64,000 bases of DNA, from positions 1-64,000 of the forward strand of contig JAAXJB010000080.1 in assembly GCA_012270065.1 (NCBI GenBank), written 5' to 3'. Source of the stretch: Rubripirellula sp. (lineage in GTDB: Bacteria; Planctomycetota; Planctomycetia; Pirellulales; Pirellulaceae). The notes below the pieces were generated by a model. That model was not told where the DNA came from, did not search any database, and worked only from the letters and a program-made list of their open reading frames with translations. Numbering within the stretch: the stretch's first letter is position 1; every line of letters starts with the position of its first letter. Both the position numbers and the translations under genes were made by a program. Below, in pieces: positions 17,711-26,296 of the stretch.

Positions 17711-18085
17711 ATGGCCGATGAGACCAATCAAGAAGATGCGGCAAAGCCTGAAGCAGCTGCCGCAGCACAGACACAGCAACCGGTACAGGTGCAAGTAGAA
17801 GCCGACCACGCTGTTGCGACCTACGCCAACTTCTGTCGGGTGACTGGCTCACCAGAAGAGTTGATTGTTGATTTCGGTTTGAATCCACAGCCGATCGGAG
17901 TTCCCAAAGATCCAATTCAGGTCAAGCAGCGCATCATCGTCAACTTTTACACCGCCAAGCGGCTGTTGGCTGCCTTGCAGATGTCAGTGGCACGTCATGA
18001 ATCTGTCTTTGGTGTTCTTGAGACTGATATCAACAAACGAGTTCGCCCAGGTCTCAATCCACAGGCAGCAGAAAAGAAGAGCTAG
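17711..18085 (+). CDS. DUF3467 family protein
   Basis: The product (124 aa) starts at the ATG at 17711, with GGAGAA about 8 nt upstream; the in-frame ATG at 17657 lacks this. After an Ala/Gln-rich tail (KPEAAAAAQTQQPVQVQV) comes the DUF3467 core: YANFCRVTGSPEELIVDFGLNP, VKQRIIVNFYTAKRLLAALQ and ESVFGVLETDINKRVRPG. DUF3467 proteins are small and cytosolic, of unknown function. A strong terminator follows at 18135. It is 255 nt beyond the second M50 gene, on the same strand, so it may be transcribed separately. Confidence 0.85.
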   Translation: MADETNQEDAAKPEAAAAAQTQQPVQVQVEADHAVATYANFCRVTGSPEELIVDFGLNPQPIGVPKDPIQVKQRIIVNFYTAKRLLAALQMSVARHESVFGVLETDINKRVRPGLNPQAAEKKS

Positions 18086-18134
18086 GTTTGCTGAATTTTC
18101 CGGTCGCTGACCACGCCTAGGCCATCCCAATGAG

Positions 18135-18169
18135 AACGCGTCGTAGCATGTGCTCGACGCGTTTTTTTT
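18135..18169 (+). terminator. Intrinsic terminator after DUF3467 gene
   Basis: A perfect 9-bp stem AACGCGTCG/CGACGCGTT with an 11-nt loop is followed by eight T residues (18162-18169). It lies 50 nt after the stop codon. Confidence 0.85.
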
Positions 18170-18264
18170 GTGAAGTGATTCACTGGAACGCGCAAAGTCA
18201 GGCAGAGATGATTTGCAATCGTGGGCAGTATTGAACCCATTGATTGAAATTTCCCTGTACCAAA

Positions 18265-19308
18265 TCAGTCAGCCCGGCCATTAATGCAGTCAATCAGCAT
18301 TCTCAGTCGACCAAGAGCGCGACGGTTGAAGTGAAAAACCAGACGCGGTAAGTCAGCCAGATCCGGTTCACCATGTTCTTCCGGCAGTGCTTTTGTCTGC
18401 TCGAATGTTCCGTCAACAAGAATGTCAGAATAGTTCTCCTTCAAGTATTCCAGCTTGGAATCCTCAAGTGATGTCTTGAGGCGGAAGACGAGACGGTCTT
18501 TTACATACCGCATGCTGTGGTAGACGCGATAAAAATTCAGGGTTTCTTCGATGGCTTCATCGACCGAATTGGTGATTTTGTAAAGTCGCACGTCTTCAGG
18601 ACTTATCATGCCACCACTGAGAAGTTGTTTTTCGATGAAGGCTCCGAGGTCTTTCCAGTAACTGCCCTCGGGATGATCAAGGAGCACCAGAGGAGTCATT
18701 GTCTGCTTGCCGGTTTGCATCAGGGTCAGTGTTTCCATCGCCTCGTCAAGGGTTCCGAAACCACCAGGCAAACAGATGACGGCGCTGCATTCTTTTACAA
18801 ACATCAACTTTCGTGTGAAGAAATACTTCATGGTGACCAGTTTTGGATCACCCTCAATGTATTCATTGGCACTCTGCTCAAACGGCAGCATGATGTTCAG
18901 ACCGAGCGATGCTTCACGCCCTGCTCCACGATGCCCAGCTTCCATGATGCCGCCGCCGGCGCCTGTGATGACCATCCATCCGTGCTTTGCCATCCGTTGC
19001 CCCAGTTCCACAGCCGCCTGATACTCAGGATGATCAGGCTTCGTTCGGGCAGAACCAAAGATGGTCAGTTTGCGCCTTCGCCGATAAGGACGGAAAACTT
19101 TGAAGGCATAGCGAAGCTCACGGATCGATCGTGACAGAATCTTCAAATCGCCCCGCGCGGTCTGGTCCTTTTCCAGACGACCAATCGTGTGCCGCATGAC
19201 CCGGTACATGTCCTGCGAATCAACGGGCTTGATCGGGTCGTCGGCCGGTTGTGGTCGCTGGATTTCGTCTTCGCCAATCGCTTCGATAGGGAGGTCATCC
19301 TGATTCAT
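18265..19308 (-). CDS. LOG-family (TIGR00730-like) nucleotide-binding protein
   Basis: The product (347 aa) has a central Rossmann-like LOG core: ITGAGGGIMEAGHRGA (115-128), EQSANEYI, and the hallmark PGGFGTLDE (181-189). The N-terminal 75 residues and C-terminal 90 residues extend beyond the minimal LOG domain (about 190 aa). LOG proteins are cytokinin-riboside 5'-monophosphate phosphoribohydrolases in plants; bacterial members were often mis-annotated as lysine decarboxylases, and many act as nucleotide 5'-monophosphate nucleosidases. The gene is 72 nt downstream of nhaA on the same strand. The precise substrate is unknown. Confidence 0.83.
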   Translation of the reverse strand: MNQDDLPIEAIGEDEIQRPQPADDPIKPVDSQDMYRVMRHTIGRLEKDQTARGDLKILSRSIRELRYAFKVFRPYRRRRKLTIFGSARTKPDHPEYQAAVELGQRMAKHGWMVITGAGGGIMEAGHRGAGREASLGLNIMLPFEQSANEYIEGDPKLVTMKYFFTRKLMFVKECSAVICLPGGFGTLDEAMETLTLMQTGKQTMTPLVLLDHPEGSYWKDLGAFIEKQLLSGGMISPEDVRLYKITNSVDEAIEETLNFYRVYHSMRYVKDRLVFRLKTSLEDSKLEYLKENYSDILVDGTFEQTKALPEEHGEPDLADLPRLVFHFNRRALGRLRMLIDCINGRAD

Positions 19309-19380
19309 GCGATCTTGGTCCTGAAAAGAGGATTGGGTTGTTATGGTTTTTACACGACTAAGATCAGCGTACCAGTTTTC

Positions 19381-20727
19381 TCAGCTGGCATCGGGTACTG
19401 CTTCCGGATCAATGCTGGGTCGTGGTTCAGGTCGGACTCGAAGCATTTTGGCAATCAGAATCGCCAATGGAGCGGCAGCAAAGCTGAGCAAAGCCCCCAT
19501 TTTAACCGAATCCTGAACAGGTCCCGGATCGGTGAAGGCAGCAACGGATACAAAGAGTGCTACCGTAAAGCCGATGCCTGCGACCATGCCGAGAGTCACG
19601 ACATGACGGTAATCCATGCCAGCCGGCTTCTGCAGTTTGAGAATCTTTTCGGCAAAAAGCGTCATCGCTGTGATGCCCAGCGGTTTACCCAAGAGCAAGC
19701 CAGCCAGAACCAGCCACGTCCCCGTGCCCAGACTGCTCATGACCACTCCGGCATTGGCCAGCCCAAATAATCCAAGGAAAAATTCGACCGGAGTTTTCCA
19801 GAAGTGCTCAAATTCATTCAGCGTGTCATCACGATTCTGTTCCGCTTTGGCAAACATGCCCAAGTCAGTGTGAGCATGTGGGAGGAAAGGAATGATGGGA
19901 ACCAAACCGAGAGCAGCATGGATATTTGCCTGATAAAAGCTGTACCAGCACATGAGCCCTGGGCCCAACAGGTAAACCCAGTGTGATTGTACATTTCCTT
20001 TGCGAAGGAAAAAGGCAAGTGCCATCGCACCACCGGTCAGAAGAAACCACTGGAATTGTAAAGGTGCCTGTGGATAAGCCACTGCAAGAATCATCAATCC
20101 AGCCGCATCATCAGCGATCGCCAGCAACAGCAGGAAGGCGATCGCAGGATGACCAACGCCAAAGATCATTCGTGCAATCAGATAGCTGAATGCAATGTCC
20201 GTCGCGCAGGGGACAGCCCATCCTTTGCCAAAGATGTCCTGAGTTCCGGTGAAGTAACATCCTGCGATATACACCAATGCGGGTCCGGCAATGCCGCCTA
20301 CTGTTGCGAGCAAAGGGGTTGCTGCTTTTCGTGGATTGGAGAGTGCACCACCTGGCAACAGTGACTCCCAAACCTCCTTGGCCGCAATCGCAAAGAACAA
20401 CGCCATCAAAATGTCATTGATGACAAAGTGAATGGTCAGACCGTGATGCCCTCCGTGGTTTTCCTTGCCATCCTGCCCGGCTTCGTCTGCTGCTTCGGTA
20501 GCTTCGGAATCGGTGGCTACCTCGTGATCACTCCAGAGAGACGTCAGATCAAACTCAACGAATCGGGTATAGCTGGTTTCCAGGGGAGCCAACGGGTCGC
20601 CTGATTCCACAGGAATTGGCGATGCCAGATTAGCCCACAGTAATGCTGTGACAGCACCTGCAATCAGCAGAAATGAATTGTCAATCAAGGTGCGGACAAG
20701 GCCGCTCTTCTCTTCGTGTCCGGTCAT
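19381..20727 (-). CDS. nhaA: Na+/H+ antiporter NhaA
   Basis: The product (448 aa) is an inner-membrane Na+/H+ antiporter of the NhaA family, which exchanges internal Na+ for external protons. Conserved motifs include ATDIAF (D177, matching E. coli D133) and LAIADDAAGL (D206-D207, the D163/D164 pair that binds the ion). About eleven to twelve hydrophobic segments are visible. It is about 60 residues longer than E. coli NhaA (388 aa). The extra length includes an acidic, His-containing loop at about residues 65-96 (EATEAADEAGQDGKENHGGHHG) between the first two membrane segments, and a polar C-terminal tail. It likely shares a transcript with the LOG gene downstream. Confidence 0.9.
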   Translation of the reverse strand: MTGHEEKSGLVRTLIDNSFLLIAGAVTALLWANLASPIPVESGDPLAPLETSYTRFVEFDLTSLWSDHEVATDSEATEAADEAGQDGKENHGGHHGLTIHFVINDILMALFFAIAAKEVWESLLPGGALSNPRKAATPLLATVGGIAGPALVYIAGCYFTGTQDIFGKGWAVPCATDIAFSYLIARMIFGVGHPAIAFLLLLAIADDAAGLMILAVAYPQAPLQFQWFLLTGGAMALAFFLRKGNVQSHWVYLLGPGLMCWYSFYQANIHAALGLVPIIPFLPHAHTDLGMFAKAEQNRDDTLNEFEHFWKTPVEFFLGLFGLANAGVVMSSLGTGTWLVLAGLLLGKPLGITAMTLFAEKILKLQKPAGMDYRHVVTLGMVAGIGFTVALFVSVAAFTDPGPVQDSVKMGALLSFAAAPLAILIAKMLRVRPEPRPSIDPEAVPDAS

Positions 20728-21273
20728 ATTCCGCAGTCTGGAACATCAGGTGGGAAGGGTCATAATCGGCTTTCATGAACAACGATCGCCGTGGGAAGCA
20801 TTTTGCTGACTGGAAATATAGTGGTTCGACGTGAAGTTGGAGAGGTCACATGAGTGCACCTGTGAGACATGTTTTCACGAAAAAAACCTGATTTGGTGCA
20901 TATTATTTTTCTGAACGCACGTGTTTGCCAGTGAATGAGGGATATGTTCACAATCGATCGGTAATGATTCTGGCCACTTTCAGCGACAGAAAATCACATC
21001 TTGTCTGATGAAATGACATTGGAATTCACCATCAAGGGTCGGTTCCGGGATGTCAGCAGACCAGTCCATCAGCAAACCAGTCCATCAGCAGACCAGCCAT
21101 ATCAGCGGACCAGCTTTGAGCGTGCTCCCGGAGTGAGTCAAGCCAGAGTTAGCTGTGTGGACGCCTTGGCATCAAAAGATGCGCTGCCTGATTTTGAGCA
21201 CCTGCTCAGGGACTCCTGAGGGAGCACTCAGGGATCTGCTCAGGGAGCACTCAGGGATCTGCTCAGGGCGTAC
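20728..21273. other. 546-bp gap between nhaA and the di-haem oxidoreductase gene
   Basis: No credible gene is seen. It holds the nhaA upstream region and two repeat blocks near the 3' end of the downstream minus-strand gene (listed separately). The short ORF at 21001-21219 is made of the repeats and is not supported. Confidence 0.5.
21051..21114. repeat. Four tandem 16-bp units
   Basis: Consecutive 16-bp units at 21051, 21067, 21083 and 21099 share the core TCAGCRGACCAG (the last two are more diverged). The array is short and has no spacers. Confidence 0.7.
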
Positions 21274-21283
21274 TCAGGGAGCA
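21202..21283. repeat. CTCAGGGA-rich tandem repeat
   Basis: A 23-bp unit beginning GGAGCACTCAGGGATC is present in two exact copies (21221-21243, 21244-21266), flanked by degenerate copies on both sides. The right end runs into the last codons of the minus-strand oxidoreductase gene (stop at 21274). Confidence 0.75.
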
Positions 21284-22938
21284 TGGGGTGGGGCCGCCAG
21301 AGTTTCCATGAATCGGATGATTGCGGAGCGGTCGCGGTGCGATAGGTTCAGGAACCGGTCTCGCGTGCCAGTCGACTCACCGCCATGCATGATCACAGCT
21401 TCAAGCAAAGTCGTGGCACGGCCGTCGTGCATGTAGGGACCCGAATCTCGTACGCCCCACAAAGGCGGCGTCCGCCACTCCTGCATGACGTTGGTGGGTT
21501 CGATCAGGATTTTCATCTGGTTTTCACGTATCCGTACGGGACGACCCCGGGTGGGGCTTGGAGATTTGGCGGACGAGTTGTTCCTGTTCTCTTTCAGGAT
21601 TTCCCGGGACTTCCCGAGCGTTACAAACCTGAGTTTCTCGGGCTGCGTTGCAGCTTCAAAAATAAAACTTCGCATACCCCGTTGTGGTCCCTGAAGACGG
21701 TTGAGCGTGTCTCTTGATCGCGCTGGCGGTTGCATGCTGATTGGTTGACTGCCACCGAGATAGTCAATGGGTGGTTGGGTTTGAGGTGAGAACACGGTTT
21801 CCGTGTTGACAACCGGTGTGAATCTGACCCGGTGAGGTTCGGCGGCGTTGATGTCGAACAGTTCCTTGCCCATGTCATGTAGCAGCAAGTCGCTGTAAAT
21901 CCCTGACACTTGTCCGAGATTTGGTCGATGGCACACAGCGCAGCCAATCGATGAAAACAGTTTTTCACCATGGGCGGTTTGCTCGCGTGCCTCTTGGCCA
22001 GACGGGTAATGACGATGTGGCGCCGGAAGGGTTTTGACAAACGCCGTCATGGTGCGAATCTGGTCATCAGTGATATCAATGGAGGCGTTTTTGTAGTTTG
22101 GGTTCAGGGGGTCTGAGGGTTGGGCGATGCGTTTGGTTTCGAGTCCAAGTTCTGCCGCACACGCCTGATCGTTGAAATCGATCAGTGAGGCAATGTTGGC
22201 TCTCCAGCCAAATTTTCCATATCGCCCATCACGCAATGTTGATGGTCGACCACTGATTTCCGGATGCGATTTTTGTTCTTTAACAACGGCATCGAGTGAT
22301 TCGGAGGTTACCTGGTCAATGAGTCCACTGCCAAACAGGGCCGGCGTATTGCGCTGAAACAGACGGGCTTTGACTGTCATGGTGTGTCTGCCCGTTTTCA
22401 GTGAGTAAAGAATCGGTGTCGCGTTTGCGATCCGGACTTCCTCTGGGTTGCTCGGACTGCCACTCTCGCTGAATTCTGCAGGAATTCCTGACATGATGGA
22501 ACGGTTTGCATTGAGAAACGCGTTGGGGCCGCGATGGTGTAGCGGCAAGGAGTTGTTCATGACTCCGTCTGCATTCACAAATCCCGGATGGAAAGTCACC
22601 AGCATGTTCGAAACCACATCGGGAGTAGGATTGAAACCGACAACTCTCAGCGTTTCGATTCCGATGCTCTTCGCATTGAACCTCGCTGCACCGCTCCCTC
22701 CAACACCCCCCTGGTGATGGCAGGCAACGCATGATTTCGCGTTGTGCAGCGGCCCCAGTCCGTCGCCGCCAAGTTTGGGATTTCGGCTCGACCACTCGTG
22801 TTGAAAGAGTGTTCTGCCCTTTGCAATGAGAGTCTGATCGATCAAATCGGGTTCCACCGAGCCTGCGTGATTGCAGCTGACCAGCGTTGCAACTGCCATC
22901 AACAGAACTGAATGAAGCTTGCTTGAGTTATGGATCAT
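21274..22938 (-). CDS. Di-haem c oxidoreductase, putative peroxidase (lipoprotein)
   Basis: The product (554 aa) belongs to the di-haem oxidoreductase/peroxidase family (DUF1111-like, related to MauG and cytochrome c peroxidases). Two haem c motifs are visible, SCVACHHQGG and GCAVCHRP. The C-terminal family signature is WRTPPLWGVRDSGPYMHDG followed by RATTLLEAVIMHGGE. I use the ATG at 22938; the upstream GTG (23043, overlapping the previous stop) would bury the export signal. From 22938 the N-terminus ends in a lipobox-like LVSC, so a lipoprotein is likely. It is the third gene of a minus-strand set after its paralogue (23040-24854). The reaction is probably electron transfer or peroxide chemistry in the periplasm; the partner is unknown. 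Confidence 0.83.
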   Translation of the reverse strand: MIHNSSKLHSVLLMAVATLVSCNHAGSVEPDLIDQTLIAKGRTLFQHEWSSRNPKLGGDGLGPLHNAKSCVACHHQGGVGGSGAARFNAKSIGIETLRVVGFNPTPDVVSNMLVTFHPGFVNADGVMNNSLPLHHRGPNAFLNANRSIMSGIPAEFSESGSPSNPEEVRIANATPILYSLKTGRHTMTVKARLFQRNTPALFGSGLIDQVTSESLDAVVKEQKSHPEISGRPSTLRDGRYGKFGWRANIASLIDFNDQACAAELGLETKRIAQPSDPLNPNYKNASIDITDDQIRTMTAFVKTLPAPHRHYPSGQEAREQTAHGEKLFSSIGCAVCHRPNLGQVSGIYSDLLLHDMGKELFDINAAEPHRVRFTPVVNTETVFSPQTQPPIDYLGGSQPISMQPPARSRDTLNRLQGPQRGMRSFIFEAATQPEKLRFVTLGKSREILKENRNNSSAKSPSPTRGRPVRIRENQMKILIEPTNVMQEWRTPPLWGVRDSGPYMHDGRATTLLEAVIMHGGESTGTRDRFLNLSHRDRSAIIRFMETLAAPPHAP

Positions 22939-22995
22939 CTGACAGGACACAAGTTCAGTGGATTGGTTGAGCATCAATACAAACACACGACTACT

Positions 22996-23027
22996 TTTTC
23001 CGGGGTGGTGGGAAGCACCCCGGAAAA
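22996..23027. other. Long hairpin between the two di-haem oxidoreductase genes
   Basis: A 12-bp perfect inverted repeat TTTTCCGGGGTG/CACCCCGGAAAA with an 8-nt loop. It lies between the stop of the upstream gene (23040) and the start of the downstream one (22938). There is no T-tract after the stem in the transcribed direction, so it may be an attenuator or mRNA-stabilising element rather than a classic terminator. Confidence 0.6.
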
Positions 23028-23039
23028 TGCGATTCCAGC

Positions 23040-24854
23040 TCACAGGCTTGCTTTTGGAGCACTGATGGGAGCTACGAGTGTTTCCATGAAAGCGACGATG
23101 GCATCGCGGTCCTGATGCGAAAGATTCAGGAAACGATCTCGAGTTCCAGCCGCTTCACCATCATGCATGCTGATCGCTTCCAGCAGAGTGGCTGCGCGGC
23201 CGTCGTGCATGTAGGGTGCTGAATCTCGCACGCCCCAGAGCGGTGGTGTCCGCCATTCCTGCATGTAGTTCGTCGGCCTGATCAGGATCCGCAGATAATC
23301 CGTTTTTCGCGTAACAATGGTCTCTCTCTGTTCATCGGTTTTGTCCGTGAAGTAAAAGTCGTTACCGGATCCTGTTTTCTGGTTGTTTCGTACCTGCATG
23401 CGTTGTCGTCGCTGTTGCTTTGTAGTGTTGACTTCACGGTCAACAGCAGTGTTTTGTGGAATGAACCGCATCAGTGTGTTCGGTTGTGAAGGATATTTAA
23501 AGTCATAACTCGCCCGCGTGAAGCGGATGTTGCCCAAATCACGTGTGATGGGTGTGAAATCAACTCCAGTTGACCCGGATCTGGAAGTACCGCCCGAGTG
23601 TTGAGTGCCCGACATCACTGAGGTAAGGCCGTAATATGTGGTGCTGACCGTATCTTCGTATGTAGTTGAGGATGCGAAATTGATTTCGCGACTCTGGTCA
23701 ATTCTTGAAACAGGCACCACTTTGTAGATGTAGGGATCAGCGGGGTTCAAATCAATCGACTCATAACCCATGTCATGAAGCAGCAGATCACTGTAGATAC
23801 CTTTCGCCGGTCCCACATTTGGCACATGGCAAACAGCGCAACCCACATTGGCAAAAAGCTGTTGACCGCGAAGCGCGCTTTGTCTGGCTTCCGATTCCTG
23901 TGGGAGTTGGCGTGTTGGTGCCGGTAGAGCGGCAATGAAAGCTTTCATGCTGCGGATTTGATCATCCGAAATATCCACGGTCGGGTTTCGATATTGTGGA
24001 GTTGTGGGGTCATTGGGTTGTGGCTTTCTTGCTGTTTCCAAGCCTACTTCGGCAGCACACGCTTGATCGCAGAAATCCAACAGGGAAGCCACATTGCCTC
24101 TCCAGCCGAACCGTCCATAGCGGCCGTCTGGCAAGGTCGCCGGGCGTCCGCTGATTTCGGGATGCTTCTCCTGACTGCGTGCCAATTCTTTCAACTCTTT
24201 ACCCGTGACCTGATCAATCAGGCCAGCGCCAAACAGAGGGGTCGTATTGCGTTGGAACATTCTCGCGTTGATCGCGACTTTGTATTTGCCGTTTTGACTG
24301 GTGTACGTGATCTTGTTTGAGTTGGCATGACGTACTTCCTCGGCATTCATGGGGCCACCGGCTGCACTGAATTCAGCACTTGCATTGTGCATGAGTGAAT
24401 CACGCATGCTGGAGTACACTGGGGTGCCCCCGTGGTGCGAGACAGCTACCGTATTGACTATCTGTCCCATCGCATCAATGAAGCCGGGATGGAATCCACG
24501 GACGGAATTGGCAATCACATCATCGTTGATTGGACCGCCAGAAATGCGCATTTTTTCAATGCCGATGGATTTTGAATTGAATCTTGCATCACCGCTGCCA
24601 CCGATTCCACCCTGATGATGGCAGGCAACGCATGATTTTGCGTTGTGAAGCGGACCCAGTCCGTCGCCGCCCAAAGCTGGATTGCGGGCAGGCCATTCGC
24701 GCTCGAATAGAGCTTTGCCATGCATGATCTGTTCAGGATTGATCCCTTTCGGCTCCACCGCCTTCAGGGAGACAGTCGTGACAAGCAAGCCTGTCAGCAA
24801 TGTTGTTGCCAGAATGGTGTGAAAAAGCATTCGCCTCAGTTGGAAAGCATTCAT
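23040..24854 (-). CDS. Di-haem c oxidoreductase, putative peroxidase (paralogue)
   Basis: The product (604 aa) is a clear paralogue of the following gene: the N-terminal third is near-identical in layout (LGGDGLGPLHNAKSCVACHHQGG, NAKSIGIE, RMFQRNT.PLFGAGLIDQVT). The second haem motif is GCAVCHVPN. The C-terminus shows TPPLWGVRDSAPYMHDGRA and TRDRFLNLSHQDRDAIVAFMETL. A signal peptide is visible (FHTILATTLLTGLLVTTVSLKA). Compared with its partner it carries an extra Ser/Thr/Arg-rich region of about 100 residues (around 395-500) before the C-terminal signature. Its start overlaps the stop of the upstream gene by 4 nt (24851-24854), indicating coupling. Periplasmic redox function; substrate unknown. 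Confidence 0.84.
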   Translation of the reverse strand: MNAFQLRRMLFHTILATTLLTGLLVTTVSLKAVEPKGINPEQIMHGKALFEREWPARNPALGGDGLGPLHNAKSCVACHHQGGIGGSGDARFNSKSIGIEKMRISGGPINDDVIANSVRGFHPGFIDAMGQIVNTVAVSHHGGTPVYSSMRDSLMHNASAEFSAAGGPMNAEEVRHANSNKITYTSQNGKYKVAINARMFQRNTTPLFGAGLIDQVTGKELKELARSQEKHPEISGRPATLPDGRYGRFGWRGNVASLLDFCDQACAAEVGLETARKPQPNDPTTPQYRNPTVDISDDQIRSMKAFIAALPAPTRQLPQESEARQSALRGQQLFANVGCAVCHVPNVGPAKGIYSDLLLHDMGYESIDLNPADPYIYKVVPVSRIDQSREINFASSTTYEDTVSTTYYGLTSVMSGTQHSGGTSRSGSTGVDFTPITRDLGNIRFTRASYDFKYPSQPNTLMRFIPQNTAVDREVNTTKQQRRQRMQVRNNQKTGSGNDFYFTDKTDEQRETIVTRKTDYLRILIRPTNYMQEWRTPPLWGVRDSAPYMHDGRAATLLEAISMHDGEAAGTRDRFLNLSHQDRDAIVAFMETLVAPISAPKASL

Positions 24855-26167
24855 CGGATTTCCTCTTTTTGAATAGACTTCATGGCTGATTTGTCATCAG
24901 TTTTGGCTCTTCGCAACAATCCCAGAAAGCGTGCAGGAAGATCCTGTTCCCGAATGATCTGGGGGAGGCGGTTGTTGGAAGAAACCAGCAGGTAACGCGC
25001 CATGGAAGGAGAAAAGAAATTGATTGGTTTGAGTTCGCGTTCCCGGATCAGCACGGTGAGTTGCTGCGGAGTAATCGTGCGAACAGGAAACTTCATCGCG
25101 AAATCATGTGTTGTTGTCCATGATGTTCCATTGCGATGCTTGGGAGGAGCAATCGGTGGCCAAGGTCGATGCCGCATGTGACTGGGTGATTCCACTTGCA
25201 GAACAAATGGACCGGATTTCAGGTGGCTGTCATACCATGTCAGGAAATCTGTCTGGTCACTGTCAGCAGCAACTGCACATTGCTGCCACAGGAATTCCAC
25301 AAATATTTTCCAAGTGTTTCGTAACTCCATCCCGGCAATGAAAGGAGTCAATGCCTGTGACCACGGATCACGTGTTTCGGTATGTTGCTCGAGAATAACA
25401 AGCCTTCTTGCATCAAGTTCGGTGGACAGGCCGAACCGTAACTGGGCGTCATGGATGAATGTGGGTTGCAACGCAATGAACAACTCTCGAAGCGTTGCCA
25501 GTGAAGACGGTGGTTCTACGGCTCCATCACGAATCAAAGCAAATTGTTTTTCCTTTGCCTGGGTGACTTCGTCAAGTTTCAAGTTCCAGACGCGTCCGAT
25601 TCTCTCCTTGCTGCGTTGAACAAGCAGGGTTGTTGTGTGCCAGCGATCAGTGTCATTTGATCCAAGCAGCAGTTTTGCTTCCTGTGCGTCCTCTACAAGA
25701 GTCGTCAGTTCGTCAGCGCTCGGGATTCCCACCGAGAGAGCAAGGATTCTGTAGTTGCCATCGCAAACGAAGAGGACAACTCTCGAAGGCGTATTGGCCG
25801 GTTTTCCGCCTGAAAGTTCCAAGGGTGTCCCGGCAAAAATCGATTGAAGCGAAATGCAGTTTTTCAGGTCGGGTCGCACCTCGAGCATGCGTTTGCAACT
25901 TTTCTCGAAATCGGGAGCGCACCAGCCATGGCGTGAAGGATCGGTCGTTTCAGCAGCTGTCTTTTTTGCATCACTGTGGGAGTCGCGAAATGCATTGTCG
26001 TTTGTGACCAGCATCAACACGATTTTGTTGGTCGTGCCTTGCTCCGACCATGCAGTGAAGGGAGCCTGCCAAAGCATTGCAGGTTTTTCTGCAGGATCCT
26101 CGGCATGAATTGACTGGAAAGTCGATCCATGAAGAAGAAACAGAACGAGTAGAAAAGATATACGCAT
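24851..26167 (-). CDS. Secreted hypothetical protein coupled to di-haem oxidoreductases
   Basis: The product (438 aa) starts at the ATG at 26167, which places a signal peptide at the N-terminus (MRISFLLVLFLLHGSTFQSIHA). An upstream in-frame ATG at 26227 would put it internally. The region IVLMLVTNDNAF ... WCAPDFEKSCKRMLEVRPDLKN ... TPSRVVLFVCDGNYRILALSVG has the alternation of a thioredoxin-like fold, but with a single WC rather than CxxC. The C-terminal 200 residues are not recognised. It overlaps the first di-haem oxidoreductase by 4 nt and leads the operon. A role in maturation or as partner of the haem proteins is inference from gene order only. Confidence 0.65.
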   Translation of the reverse strand: MRISFLLVLFLLHGSTFQSIHAEDPAEKPAMLWQAPFTAWSEQGTTNKIVLMLVTNDNAFRDSHSDAKKTAAETTDPSRHGWCAPDFEKSCKRMLEVRPDLKNCISLQSIFAGTPLELSGGKPANTPSRVVLFVCDGNYRILALSVGIPSADELTTLVEDAQEAKLLLGSNDTDRWHTTTLLVQRSKERIGRVWNLKLDEVTQAKEKQFALIRDGAVEPPSSLATLRELFIALQPTFIHDAQLRFGLSTELDARRLVILEQHTETRDPWSQALTPFIAGMELRNTWKIFVEFLWQQCAVAADSDQTDFLTWYDSHLKSGPFVLQVESPSHMRHRPWPPIAPPKHRNGTSWTTTHDFAMKFPVRTITPQQLTVLIRERELKPINFFSPSMARYLLVSSNNRLPQIIREQDLPARFLGLLRRAKTDDKSAMKSIQKEEIR

Positions 26168-26296
26168 GGGGACAGCCGATATGGATGAGATGATTCGGAC
26201 TACCGCGTAACGCAGTGACGCTACCAAATCAGTTTGATCAAGTCAATAAAAAACGTGGCAGACCCATCTGTCCACCTGTCCACGTTGCTCTGCGGT

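Noticed and set aside
21202-21283. CRISPR-like array
   Set aside because: Units are directly adjacent with no unique spacers, and only two are exact.
22996-23027. Intrinsic terminator
   Set aside because: No T-tract after the stem in the minus-strand direction; kept only as a hairpin.
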